Shown: positions 9,244 to 17,704 of the stretch, one piece after another
How positions within the stretch are numbered: the first letter of the stretch is position 1
Layout of the letters: every line of letters starts with the position of its first letter
Assembly (NCBI RefSeq): GCF_015477835.1
Contig: NZ_JADLQN010000007.1
Span: 55,309-119,308, forward strand
Length of the DNA: 64,000 nucleotides
Direction: 5' to 3'
From: Nocardia higoensis
GTDB taxonomy: Bacteria > Actinomycetota > Actinomycetes > Mycobacteriales > Mycobacteriaceae
Position numbers and translations under genes: made by a program
Notes under the pieces: model-generated
Databases searched by the model: none
Told to the model about the DNA's origin: nothing
What the model saw: the letters and a program-made list of their open reading frames with translations, nothing else

Positions 9244-9339
9244 TCAGGCAGGCGTGCCCGGGATGTAGTTGATCGCAGAGCCGCTGCCGAGGAATCCGAG
9301 AACGAGCTCGAGAATTCCGGCGATATCCACGCCCTCCAT
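9244..9339 (-). CDS. Putative 31-residue peptide, first of a tandem pair
   Basis: An ATG at 9337-9339 follows AGGAAAGGAATT, a strong ribosome-binding site. The 31 residues begin MEGVDIAGILELVLGFL, which would form a hydrophobic helix, and end SGSAINYIPGTPA. The end matches that of the downstream peptide, so the pair looks like a tandem duplication. There is no cleavable signal peptide. Function unknown; a membrane-active or cell-envelope peptide is a guess. Confidence 0.6.
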   Translation of the reverse strand: MEGVDIAGILELVLGFLGSGSAINYIPGTPA

Positions 9340-9637
9340 AGCTGAATTCCTTTCCTGTGCCCCGGCTTCGGCCACTAGGGTGGAGCTCCGTCGGGGCACC
9401 ACCACGCCTCGGCGCCGGGGATCGTTTACCGCGACTGTCCGGAACCGTCCCGGACACGGTGACGCCGATCTTACACACGATTGTTTCACTTTCGCGGGTT
9501 TTGACGCTCGGGTAACTTCGCCGCTCCCCGAAGCGCTCGCGCTTCTCGCGCCAGACGCCCGGACCAGGACATACGACGGCCGGCACGCAGCAGCGCACCG
9601 GCCGTCGACGCGGAATCACCGGGCCACCCGGGAGGGA

Positions 9638-12600
9638 TCAGCGCAAGGCGGCTGCCTTCCTGGCCGCGCGTTTGGCGGCGGCGTTCTCGGCGGGCACCTT
9701 CTTCGCGACCTTCGCCGGAGCGGCCGAGCTCTCCGCGGCCGCGCCGCTCTTGCTCGCAGGCGACTTCGGGGCGGGCCCCGATTTCGCCGCCGCCGACTTC
9801 GCGGCAGGTGCCTTCTTCCCCGCGGCGGCCTTCTTCGCCGGACGGGCCGCCGCACTCTTCGCCCGGCTCGCCTGCGGCGCGGCCGGGGCGAAGGTCGCCT
9901 GCGCCAGCACCTCCTCGAGGAACCGGCCGGTGTAGCTGGCCGGGGTCGCCGCGACGTCCTCGGGCGTGCCCTCGGCGACCACCGTGCCGCCGCCGGATCC
10001 GCCCTCCGGGCCCATGTCGATCACCCAGTCGGAGGTCTTGATGACATCGAGATTGTGCTCGATGACGACCACGGTGTTGCCCTTGTCGACCAGACCGTTG
10101 ATGACCATCAGCAGCTTGCGGATGTCCTCGAAGTGCAGGCCGGTGGTGGGCTCGTCGAGGATGTAGATGGTGCGACCGGCCGAGCGCTTCTGCAGCTCGG
10201 CGGCCAGCTTGACGCGTTGGGCCTCACCGCCGGAGAGCGTGGGGGCGGGCTGGCCGAGGCGGACGTAGCCGAGCCCGACGTCGACGAGCGTCTCCAGGTA
10301 GCGATGGATCGAGGTGACCGGCTGGAAGAACTCGGCGGCCTCGTCGATCGGCATGTCGAGCACTTCGGCGATGGTCTTGCCCTTGTAGTGCACCTCGAGG
10401 GTTTCGCGGTTGTAGCGCGCGCCATGACAGACCTCACACGGGACGTACACATCCGGCAGGAAGTTCATCTCGATCTTGAGGGTGCCGTCGCCCGAGCAGG
10501 CTTCGCAACGCCCGCCCTTGACGTTGAAGGAGAACCGGCCGGGCTGGTAGCCGCGCACCTTGGCCTCGGTGGTCGCGGCGAAGAGCGTGCGGATCTTGTC
10601 GAACACGCCGGTGTAGGTGGCCGCGTTGGACCGCGGGGTGCGCCCGATCGGCGACTGGTCCACGCGCACCAGCTTGTCCAGGTGCTCGAGGCCGTTGACG
10701 CGGGTGTGCCTGCCGGGCACCTGACGCGCGCCGTTGAGCTTGTTGGCCAGCACGGTCGCCAGGATGTCGTTGACCAGGGTGGACTTGCCCGAGCCCGACA
10801 CACCTGTCACCGAGGTGAGCACGCCCAGCGGGAAGGACACGTCGATGCCCTTCAGATTGTGCTCGGTGGCGCCGACGACGGTGAGCCTGCGTGAGGTGTC
10901 GACCGGGCGGCGCACCATCGGCACCTCGATGGCCTGCTGACCGGACAGGTAGGCGCCGGTCAGCGACTCGGTGTTGGTCAGCAACTCGGTATAGGGACCG
11001 CTGTGCACCACGCGGCCACCGTGCTCGCCCGCCAACGGGCCGATGTCGACCACCCAGTCCGAGGCGCGGATGGTGTCCTCGTCGTGTTCGACGACGATCA
11101 GGGTGTTGCCGAGATTCTTCAGCCGCGTCAACGTCTCGATGAGTCTGCGGTTGTCGCGCTGGTGCAGGCCGATGGAGGGTTCGTCGAGCACGTACAGCAC
11201 GCCGACCAGGCCGGACCCGATCTGCGTGGCCAGCCGGATGCGCTGGGCCTCGCCACCGGAGAGCGTGGCCGCGGCGCGGGACAGCGACAGGTACTCCAGA
11301 CCGACGTCGAGCAGGAAGCCCAGCCTCGCCTGCACCTCCTTGAGCACCTGACCGGCGATCGCGGTCTCGCGCTCCCCCAGCGTCAGGCCGTTGAGGAACT
11401 CCGAGCACGCGCCGATGGACATGTCACTGACCTCGGCGATGGACTTCTTCTCCGCGCCCGCGGCCAGGGTGACCGCGAGAATCTCCGGGCGCAACCGCGC
11501 ACCCTGACAGACCGGGCAGGGCACATCGCGCATGTAACCCTCGTAGTGCTCCTTCATCTGCTCGGACTCGGTGTTGTCCATGCGCCGGTGCAGGAAGGGC
11601 ATGACGCCTTCGAAGTCGGCGTAGTAGGAACGCTTGCGGCCGTAGCGGTTGGTGTAGGAGACGTGTACCTGATCGGAGCTGCCCTCGAGCACCGCCTTGC
11701 GCGCCTTGACCGGCAATTGACGCCACGGGGTGTCCATCGAGAAGCCGATCGCCTCGGCCAGGCCGGACAACAACCGGTTGAAGTACTCCGCGGTCTGACC
11801 GCGCGACCACGGCGCGATGGCCCCCTCGGCGAGGCTCAGGTCGGGGTCGGGAACCACCAGATCCGGGTCGACCTCCTTGCGGATGCCCAGGCCGGTGCAG
11901 TCCGGACACGCGCCGTAGGGCGAGTTGAAGGAGAACGACCGCGGCTCGAGATCCTCGATGTCGAGCGGATGGCCGTTGGGGCAGGCCAGCCGTTCGGAGA
12001 ACCTGCGCTCGCGGTCGTGGGCGTGTTCGTCGCGATCGACGAAGTCGAGCACGACGATGCCGTCGGCCAGGCGCAGCGCGGTCTCGATGGAGTCGGTGAG
12101 GCGCTGCTTGGCGCTGGTCTTGACGGTGAGCCTGTCGACCACCACCTCGACGTCGTGCTTCTCCTGCTTCTTGAGCTTGGGCGGATCGGTCAGCGGATAC
12201 ACCACACCGTCGACCCGCACGCGGGAGTAGCCCTGGGTGTTGAGCTGGTCGAACAGGTCGACGAACTCGCCCTTGCGGGTGCGCACCACCGGCGCGAGCA
12301 CCTGGAACTTGGTGCCTTCCGGCATGGCTAGCACCTGGTCGACGATCTGCTGCGGGGTCTGCTTGGCGATGAGCCCGCCGCAGACGGGGCAGTGCGGTGT
12401 GCCCGCGCGCGCGTACAGCAGGCGCAGGTAGTCGTAGACCTCGGTGATGGTGCCGACGGTGGAGCGCGGGTTGCGGTTGGTGGACTTCTGGTCGATGGAC
12501 ACCGCGGGCGAGAGACCCTCGATGAAGTCGACGTCCGGCTTGTCCATCTGACCGAGGAACTGGCGGGCATAGGCCGACAGCGACTCCACGTAGCGGCGCT

Positions 12601-12751
12601 GCCCCTCGGCGAAGATGGTGTCGAAGGCCAGGCTCGATTTGCCCGAGCCGGACAGACCGGTGAACACGATCAGACTGTCGCGGGGCAGATCGAGGTCGAC
12701 CCCTTTCAGGTTGTGCTCCCGAGCTCCGCGCACAGTGAGGCGATCGGCCAC
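9638..12751 (-). CDS. uvrA: Excinuclease ABC subunit A
   Basis: A 1037-residue UvrA with two ABC ATPase modules: Walker A GLSGSGKSS near the N-terminus and GVSGSGKST in the second half, each followed by LSGGEAQR signatures, plus zinc-binding Cys pairs (CPVCGG; CPDCTG; CEACSG...CEVCHG). It finds bulky DNA lesions and loads UvrB. Start GTG 12749-12751 with GAAGGGA upstream. The last 80 or so residues are an Ala/Lys/Pro-rich tail absent, from memory, from the 972-residue M. tuberculosis protein. Its promoter carries a RecA-independent damage motif. Confidence 0.97.
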   Translation of the reverse strand: MADRLTVRGAREHNLKGVDLDLPRDSLIVFTGLSGSGKSSLAFDTIFAEGQRRYVESLSAYARQFLGQMDKPDVDFIEGLSPAVSIDQKSTNRNPRSTVGTITEVYDYLRLLYARAGTPHCPVCGGLIAKQTPQQIVDQVLAMPEGTKFQVLAPVVRTRKGEFVDLFDQLNTQGYSRVRVDGVVYPLTDPPKLKKQEKHDVEVVVDRLTVKTSAKQRLTDSIETALRLADGIVVLDFVDRDEHAHDRERRFSERLACPNGHPLDIEDLEPRSFSFNSPYGACPDCTGLGIRKEVDPDLVVPDPDLSLAEGAIAPWSRGQTAEYFNRLLSGLAEAIGFSMDTPWRQLPVKARKAVLEGSSDQVHVSYTNRYGRKRSYYADFEGVMPFLHRRMDNTESEQMKEHYEGYMRDVPCPVCQGARLRPEILAVTLAAGAEKKSIAEVSDMSIGACSEFLNGLTLGERETAIAGQVLKEVQARLGFLLDVGLEYLSLSRAAATLSGGEAQRIRLATQIGSGLVGVLYVLDEPSIGLHQRDNRRLIETLTRLKNLGNTLIVVEHDEDTIRASDWVVDIGPLAGEHGGRVVHSGPYTELLTNTESLTGAYLSGQQAIEVPMVRRPVDTSRRLTVVGATEHNLKGIDVSFPLGVLTSVTGVSGSGKSTLVNDILATVLANKLNGARQVPGRHTRVNGLEHLDKLVRVDQSPIGRTPRSNAATYTGVFDKIRTLFAATTEAKVRGYQPGRFSFNVKGGRCEACSGDGTLKIEMNFLPDVYVPCEVCHGARYNRETLEVHYKGKTIAEVLDMPIDEAAEFFQPVTSIHRYLETLVDVGLGYVRLGQPAPTLSGGEAQRVKLAAELQKRSAGRTIYILDEPTTGLHFEDIRKLLMVINGLVDKGNTVVVIEHNLDVIKTSDWVIDMGPEGGSGGGTVVAEGTPEDVAATPASYTGRFLEEVLAQATFAPAAPQASRAKSAAARPAKKAAAGKKAPAAKSAAAKSGPAPKSPASKSGAAAESSAAPAKVAKKVPAENAAAKRAARKAAALR

Positions 12752-12809
12752 CAGGTGAGTCCCTTCTCGATCAGGTACAGCGAACGAACAGACATGACCC
12801 CCGTTCGCC

Positions 12810-12832
12810 ATGCTAGGCGCGCCCACCGACAA
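12810..12832 (-). promoter_or_regulatory. RecA-NDp (PafBC-type) damage promoter of uvrA
   Basis: On the minus strand TTGTCGGTG (12824-12832), exactly 8 nt, then TAGCAT (12810-12815). This fits the mycobacterial RecA-independent DNA-damage promoter consensus tTGTCRgtg-N8-TAnnnT in every defined position. The start of transcription would fall near 12803, about 50 nt upstream of the uvrA start. Confidence 0.8.
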
Positions 12833-12910
12833 GTTCCCCGGATCGACGGCCCACGTCACATCCGCCGCGGGCCTCCCGCCCGGCGCGGTGCGCCCGGACG
12901 GTGAGCGAGA

Positions 12911-12916
12911 TACGGT
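12911..12916 (+). promoter_or_regulatory. -10 element of devR, probably leaderless
   Basis: TACGGT fits the TAnnnT -10 pattern and ends 6 nt before the GTG of devR at 12923, so transcription would begin at or next to the start codon. No ribosome-binding site is present. Confidence 0.45.
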
Positions 12917-12922
12917 GAGCCG

Positions 12923-13624
12923 GTGGCTTATTCGTCCGGATCAGCGTCCGGCCAGTCGGGATCGGAACAGTCGGCACCGGGAAAGACAGCGCAAGGACGT
13001 GTACTCGAGGTGTTCCTGGTCGACGACCACGAGATCGTCCGGCGCGGCCTGATCGACCTGCTCGACAACGACCCGGATCTGCGGGTGACCGGCGAGGCCG
13101 GTGACGTGGCGGGCGCCCGCACCGGCATCCGCGCGGCCCGCCCGGACGTGGCAGTGCTCGACGTGCGTCTGCCCGACGGCAACGGCATCGAACTGTGCCG
13201 TGACCTGCTCGCCGAGGTCGAGGGGCTGCGCTGCCTGATCCTGACCTCCTACACCGACGAGCACGCCATGCTCGACGCGATCATGGCGGGCGCCAGCGGC
13301 TATGTGGTCAAGAACATCAAGGGTATGGAACTCGCCGAGGCGATCAAGGCGGTCGGCGCGGGACGCTCGCTGCTGGACAACCGGGCCGCCGAAGCGCTCA
13401 AGGCACGCCTGCGCAACGACACCGGACCGCTGGCCGGACTCACCGATCAGGAGCGCAGACTGCTGGCCCTGCTCGGCGAGGGCCTGACCAACCGGCAGAT
13501 CGCCGCGCGCATGTTCCTCGCGGAGAAGACGGTGAAGAACTACGTGTCGCGGTTGCTGGCCAAGCTCGGCATGGAACGGCGCACCCAAGCGGCTGTGCTG
13601 GCGTCCAAGCTGCGCGACCGGTGA
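12923..13624 (+). CDS. devR: NarL-family response regulator DevR/DosR
   Basis: 233 residues: receiver domain (about 28-145; phosphoacceptor Asp80 in VAVLDVRLPDG, Lys in VVKNIKG) and a LuxR-type helix-turn-helix (about 165-230). The segment MFLAEKTVKNYVSRLLAKLG is essentially that of M. tuberculosis DosR, so this is called DevR rather than a generic NarL protein. It activates dormancy genes under hypoxia, NO or CO. Start GTG, preceded by a -10-like TACGGT. Genes for its kinase and for a RafH hibernation factor follow. Confidence 0.9.
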   Translation: MAYSSGSASGQSGSEQSAPGKTAQGRVLEVFLVDDHEIVRRGLIDLLDNDPDLRVTGEAGDVAGARTGIRAARPDVAVLDVRLPDGNGIELCRDLLAEVEGLRCLILTSYTDEHAMLDAIMAGASGYVVKNIKGMELAEAIKAVGAGRSLLDNRAAEALKARLRNDTGPLAGLTDQERRLLALLGEGLTNRQIAARMFLAEKTVKNYVSRLLAKLGMERRTQAAVLASKLRDR

Positions 13625-13639
13625 GCCCCGCCCCGTTTC

Positions 13640-14446
13640 TCAGGCAGGCAGCACGATGGTCAGATCGCCGTCGTAGCGGCGGTACAGCAGCCGTCCGCGC
13701 CGGGTGCGCACATCGGTGAAGAACAGCAGTGCCAGCCCGCGCCTGCACAGCAACTCGACCGCCTCGGATTCGGTCAGCACCGGCGCGGCCTCGGACCGCA
13801 CATGGAGCGGGACCGGATCGAGCACGTCCTGATCGCGCTCGCCCTGGTGATCGGCGAGGCGGCTGGTGGTGCGCTGTCTGGTCAAGCTCACCCCGACCGG
13901 CTCGTTCCAGCAGACGATCGCGTCCTCGCCGGTGTCGGAATCGGTGAACAGGTGGGCGTCGTAATCCATCGCGTCCATCACCGCGGTGGCCTCGGCGGGC
14001 GTGCCGATCAGCAAGCTGCAGTGTTTGCGGCGCACGATCGGCCGCGTGGGGGTCACCTCGGCCAGCGGCGGGCGAGCGGGATCGGGCCAGTCGCGACCAC
14101 GCCGGGCGGCCAGGCGGGTCAACTGACGGTCCAACCGCTCCACGGCGAAGGTCACCGCGAATCCGCGCGGCCCGGTGACCTGCACCCGGGCCGGGGTGTG
14201 CGGCAGGCGGACGTTCGCCTGAACCACATTCGGGCGATCCCGGTCGTCGGCGCCCAGTGGCGCGGGGGCGGTGATGCGTACGCGGGCGGGGACGTCGAGA
14301 TGGTGGCGGCGCAGTACCCGGCCGATCGCGCGCACCGCGCGGGTCACGTCCGCGGGCGCGACATCGCCGCGCGTGGTGACCGCCAATTCCGGATCGGCCG
14401 CACTGGACCAATGCTCGGACAACGACAGCGCTCCGGTAGCACCCAT
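13640..14446 (-). CDS. RafH-like ribosome hibernation factor (HPF/S30AE family)
   Basis: 268 residues. An S30AE-type N-domain (about 20-130) is followed by two copies of the C-terminal S30AE dimerisation domain: one around VRRKHCSLLIG...DSDTGEDAIV, one at the end from LTESEAVELL to YRRYDGDLTIVLPA. Two C-domains are, from memory, the mark of the mycobacterial RafH/Rv0079 group, which stabilises 70S ribosomes in hypoxia under DosR control. It converges on devR and diverges from devS. ATG 14446 is preferred because of GCAGGGG upstream. Confidence 0.8.
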   Translation of the reverse strand: MGATGALSLSEHWSSAADPELAVTTRGDVAPADVTRAVRAIGRVLRRHHLDVPARVRITAPAPLGADDRDRPNVVQANVRLPHTPARVQVTGPRGFAVTFAVERLDRQLTRLAARRGRDWPDPARPPLAEVTPTRPIVRRKHCSLLIGTPAEATAVMDAMDYDAHLFTDSDTGEDAIVCWNEPVGVSLTRQRTTSRLADHQGERDQDVLDPVPLHVRSEAAPVLTESEAVELLCRRGLALLFFTDVRTRRGRLLYRRYDGDLTIVLPA

Positions 14447-14510
14447 GTGACACCCCTGCTCTCTCAGCACCCGGTGGACCAGTCTCCCGGCCGCGGTGGC
14501 GGGGCGCACA

Positions 14511-14524
14511 GGGCCGAAAGTCCC
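14511..14524. promoter_or_regulatory. DevR/DosR-like box between rafH and devS
   Basis: GGGCCGAAAGTCCC matches the core GGGACTWWAGTCCC at 12 of 14 positions. It lies between the divergent hibernation-factor and kinase genes, 65 bp from one start and 60 bp from the other, where autoregulation by DevR would be expected. Confidence 0.6.
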
Positions 14525-14583
14525 CGATGCGCGGACTAGAATTGCCGAGCGCGGCGGTTGCGCGCCGAGGGGACGGGAAAATC

Positions 14584-16335
14584 ATGATCGATCGGGGCGA
14601 GGACCGATACTCGGTGCGCGACAGCACTTCTCGGGCTCGCCTGCGCGAACTGCTCGCCGAGGTCGAGAACCGGGTGGAGCGGATCATCGATTCCCGAGAC
14701 CGCATGGACGGGCTCGTGGACGCCATGCTCACCGTCACCTCCGGGCTCGATCTGGACGAGACGCTGCGCGCCATCGTCCGCACCGCCATCAGCCTGGTCG
14801 ACGCCCGTTACGGCGGCCTGGCAGTGCGCGACCGCGACGAGCAGGTGACCCAGTTCATCGAGGGTGGCGTGGACGAGGAGGTGCGCGAACGGATCGGCAG
14901 ACTGCCCGCGGGCCATGGCGTGCTCGGGGCGGTGTTCCGCCGGGTCGATCCGCTGCGCATCGACGAACTGGCCGCCCACCCGGAGTCGGTCGGTTTCCCG
15001 GCGGGGCATCCGCCCATGAGCTCGTTCCTCGGGGTGCCGATCCGCATCCGCGACGAGGCGTTCGGCAGTCTCTATCTGACCGACAAAGCGTGCGGGGCGG
15101 CGTTCACCGACGACGACGTGGCCCTGGTCCAGGCGCTGGCCGCGGCGGCGGGCATCGCGGTCGACAATGCCCGCCACTACGAGTCGGCCAGAACTCGGCA
15201 CGCCTGGATCGAGGCCACCCGGGACACGGCGACCGACTTCCTGGCAGGGACCGACGCCGACGAGGTGCTCACCCACGTGGTCGAGCACGTGGGCGCGCTG
15301 ACCGGTTCCCAGCGGTGCTTCCTGGCCTGCGTGCCCGACGGCCCGATCGCGCCCGGCGAGCCGACCGATCTTGTGATCATCTGCTGGTCGGGGGCGGGCG
15401 AGGGACATGCGGGCACCGTCATCCCGGCCGAGGGCACCGTCCTCGGCGACGCCCTCGAACGCCGAGGGCCGCTGCGGTACGAGGAGTCCGCCGACCGCGA
15501 CTTCGGCGTGCCGTTGCCCGACGCGGGCCCGGCCCTCGTGGTGCCGCTGAGCACCCCGGACGAGACGCTGGGTGTGCTCGTCGCCGTGCGGTCCGCCGAT
15601 TCGCCGCACTACCCCGACGAATTGGTCGAACTGACCACCGCCTTCACCGATCAGGCGGCGATGGCGATGCAGCTGGCCGACGCGCAGCGCCGGATGCGCG
15701 AACTCGATGTGCTCGCCGACCGGGACCGCATCGCCCGCGATCTGCACGACCATGTGATCCAGCGCTTGTTCGCCATCGGGCTGACCTTGCAGGGCGCGAT
15801 GCCGAAGGTGGACGTGCCCGAGGTGCGCAACCGTCTCTCGGCGGTGGTCAACGAACTGCAGGAAGTCGTGCAGGAGATCCGGGGCGCGGTGTTCGACCTG
15901 CACAGCACCGACGACGGCGAGGGGCTGGCGCAGCGGCTCGAAGACGTGGTCCGCAGGCAGACCGACGATTCGGCGCTGCGGTCCACGGTGCGGATGAACG
16001 GCCCGCTGTCGGTGGTCGACGGCGAGCTCGCCGATCACGCCGAGGCGGTCGTGCGTGAGGCGGTCAGCAATGCCGTGCGGCACTCGGGCGCGGACACGCT
16101 CACCGTGGAGATCAGCGTGGACGACGAACTGACCATCGTGGTCAGCGACAACGGCTGGGGCGTGCCCAAGCGGGTCGCGCGCAGCGGCCTGCGCAACCTC
16201 GAGCAGCGGGCGCAGCAGGCGGGCGGCCGGTTCGACGTGCGCCCGGCTCGGGAACCGGGCGCCGGCGGACTGCCGGGCGCGCTGTTGCGCTGGTCGGTGC
16301 CACTGCCCGCGCAGGAGAAGAGCGCGGGCGAGTAG
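14584..16335 (+). CDS. devS: Heme-GAF sensor histidine kinase DevS/DosT-like
   Basis: 583 residues: two GAF domains (about 56-200, 225-375), a HisKA_3 dimerisation/acceptor region with IARDLHDHVIQRLFA, and a C-terminal HATPase (DNGWGVPKR). In GAF-A, His142 (GHPPMSSFLG) and Tyr164 (FGSLYLTDK) align with the proximal heme ligand His149 and distal Tyr171 of DevS at a constant offset of seven, so heme binding and O2/redox sensing are likely. It should phosphorylate DevR. ATG 14584 follows GAGGGGACGGG; an earlier frame start at 14527 is less likely. Confidence 0.9.
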   Translation: MIDRGEDRYSVRDSTSRARLRELLAEVENRVERIIDSRDRMDGLVDAMLTVTSGLDLDETLRAIVRTAISLVDARYGGLAVRDRDEQVTQFIEGGVDEEVRERIGRLPAGHGVLGAVFRRVDPLRIDELAAHPESVGFPAGHPPMSSFLGVPIRIRDEAFGSLYLTDKACGAAFTDDDVALVQALAAAAGIAVDNARHYESARTRHAWIEATRDTATDFLAGTDADEVLTHVVEHVGALTGSQRCFLACVPDGPIAPGEPTDLVIICWSGAGEGHAGTVIPAEGTVLGDALERRGPLRYEESADRDFGVPLPDAGPALVVPLSTPDETLGVLVAVRSADSPHYPDELVELTTAFTDQAAMAMQLADAQRRMRELDVLADRDRIARDLHDHVIQRLFAIGLTLQGAMPKVDVPEVRNRLSAVVNELQEVVQEIRGAVFDLHSTDDGEGLAQRLEDVVRRQTDDSALRSTVRMNGPLSVVDGELADHAEAVVREAVSNAVRHSGADTLTVEISVDDELTIVVSDNGWGVPKRVARSGLRNLEQRAQQAGGRFDVRPAREPGAGGLPGALLRWSVPLPAQEKSAGE

Positions 16336-16341
16336 GACGGC

Positions 16342-17517
16342 TCAGGCCGGTCCCAGCACCACCATGGAATTGTGACCGCCCATGCCGAGCGCGGACTTCA
16401 CCGTGATGCCGCCCTCGAACGGCTGTACGCCGTCGAGCAGCCGCGGGTGCGCGGTCGCGACGACCGGCGCGGCAGGCACCACCCCGCGCTCGTAGGCCAG
16501 CGCCGCGACGGCGATCTCCACGCCCGCGGCCGCGCCCTGGCTGTGGCCGGTGAGCGGTTTGAGCGCGTACGCCCACGGGCGGTCGTCGAATACCGCCGCC
16601 ATCAGATGGCGTTCGGCAGCATCGCACTGCTCGGTACCGGTGCCGTGCGCGTTGAAGTAGGCGACCTCGCGCGGGTGCACACCCGCCTGCGCCAGTGCGG
16701 TGCGCACGCAGTCGACGATGTGCGCGTGTGTGGGTTCGATGGACACCACGTGGTGGGCGTCGCTGGTCATCGCGCCGCCCAGCACCGTCGCATACGGCCT
16801 GCCCCGGTCGCGGCTGAGGACGAACGCCGCCGACGCCTCGCCGAAGCCGAAGCCGCGGCTGCCTTCCTGGAACGGACGGCAGGCGGTGAGCGGATCGGCG
16901 TCCGCGACGGCGGCGCCCAACCGGACGAAATGCTCGACCATGTCCGGGGTGCAGGACATGTCCGAGGTCACCACGACGACGTCGTCGGCGATTCCCGCAT
17001 CCAGCCACAGCCGCGCGCAGATCATGGCGGCATTGCCCGAACTGCAAGCCGCGGAGACGTTCATCGAGGGGCCGTGGAAGCCGAATTCGCGCGTCACCAT
17101 CGCGATCGGCGTGGACGGCAGCAAGGTGAGGTAATCGCGCGATTCCCGGTGACCGCCGTCGACGATGTAGAAATCGCGCCAGTTGCGGACGTCGCCGAGC
17201 ACGATCGCATGGATGACACCGACGGTCCGGCCGGGTTCCCAGCCACGGTCGACAGCGTCGGCGACCGCCTCACGCACCGAAGCCTGGACCGCGCGCGCAT
17301 AGCGGTGTTCACCGACCTCCGGATCACCTCCCTCCGGGACGAGCGCGATCCAAGCGTGTTCGTCGCGCCCCGCCCCGTATCCGGGATGCAGCGCGGCGGC
17401 CGATTTCCCGCTGATCAGCCCGCGCCACAGCGCCTCGACGCCCCATCCGTATCCGGTGACCGCGCCGATCCCGGCGATTCTCATGTCGTGTCGCGGTCTC
17501 GATCCGACGTCCGGCAT
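16342..17517 (-). CDS. Beta-ketoacyl synthase family protein
   Basis: 391 residues of the KAS/thiolase fold. The nucleophile is in SAACSSGNA (Cys158 by this start), and the two His motifs are NAHGTGTEQCD and LTGHSQGAA, so the Cys-His-His triad is complete. It should condense acyl and malonyl units, but no acyl carrier protein or other fatty-acid or polyketide gene adjoins, so its pathway is unknown. ATG 17517 has AGGAG 7 nt upstream; ATG 17484, where homology begins, is an alternative. Its stop is 6 bp from that of devS. Confidence 0.85.
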   Translation of the reverse strand: MPDVGSRPRHDMRIAGIGAVTGYGWGVEALWRGLISGKSAAALHPGYGAGRDEHAWIALVPEGGDPEVGEHRYARAVQASVREAVADAVDRGWEPGRTVGVIHAIVLGDVRNWRDFYIVDGGHRESRDYLTLLPSTPIAMVTREFGFHGPSMNVSAACSSGNAAMICARLWLDAGIADDVVVVTSDMSCTPDMVEHFVRLGAAVADADPLTACRPFQEGSRGFGFGEASAAFVLSRDRGRPYATVLGGAMTSDAHHVVSIEPTHAHIVDCVRTALAQAGVHPREVAYFNAHGTGTEQCDAAERHLMAAVFDDRPWAYALKPLTGHSQGAAAGVEIAVAALAYERGVVPAAPVVATAHPRLLDGVQPFEGGITVKSALGMGGHNSMVVLGPA

Positions 17518-17704
17518 ACCCGCTCCTGCCCTGTCCCGGCCACCCCTGCGGCCCGGAACCCCACCTTTCCACGGCCCGTGCCCTGGTGTAATGATCATGC
17601 TCGGGGTGATCGCGAAATTCCGCGCCAGAATGTGAGCTGGACAACAGCGGTGGCGGTGTGGTCTTTTTCAGCCATAGTCAGGTCTACGATCGGGGGTCGA
17701 CGAG

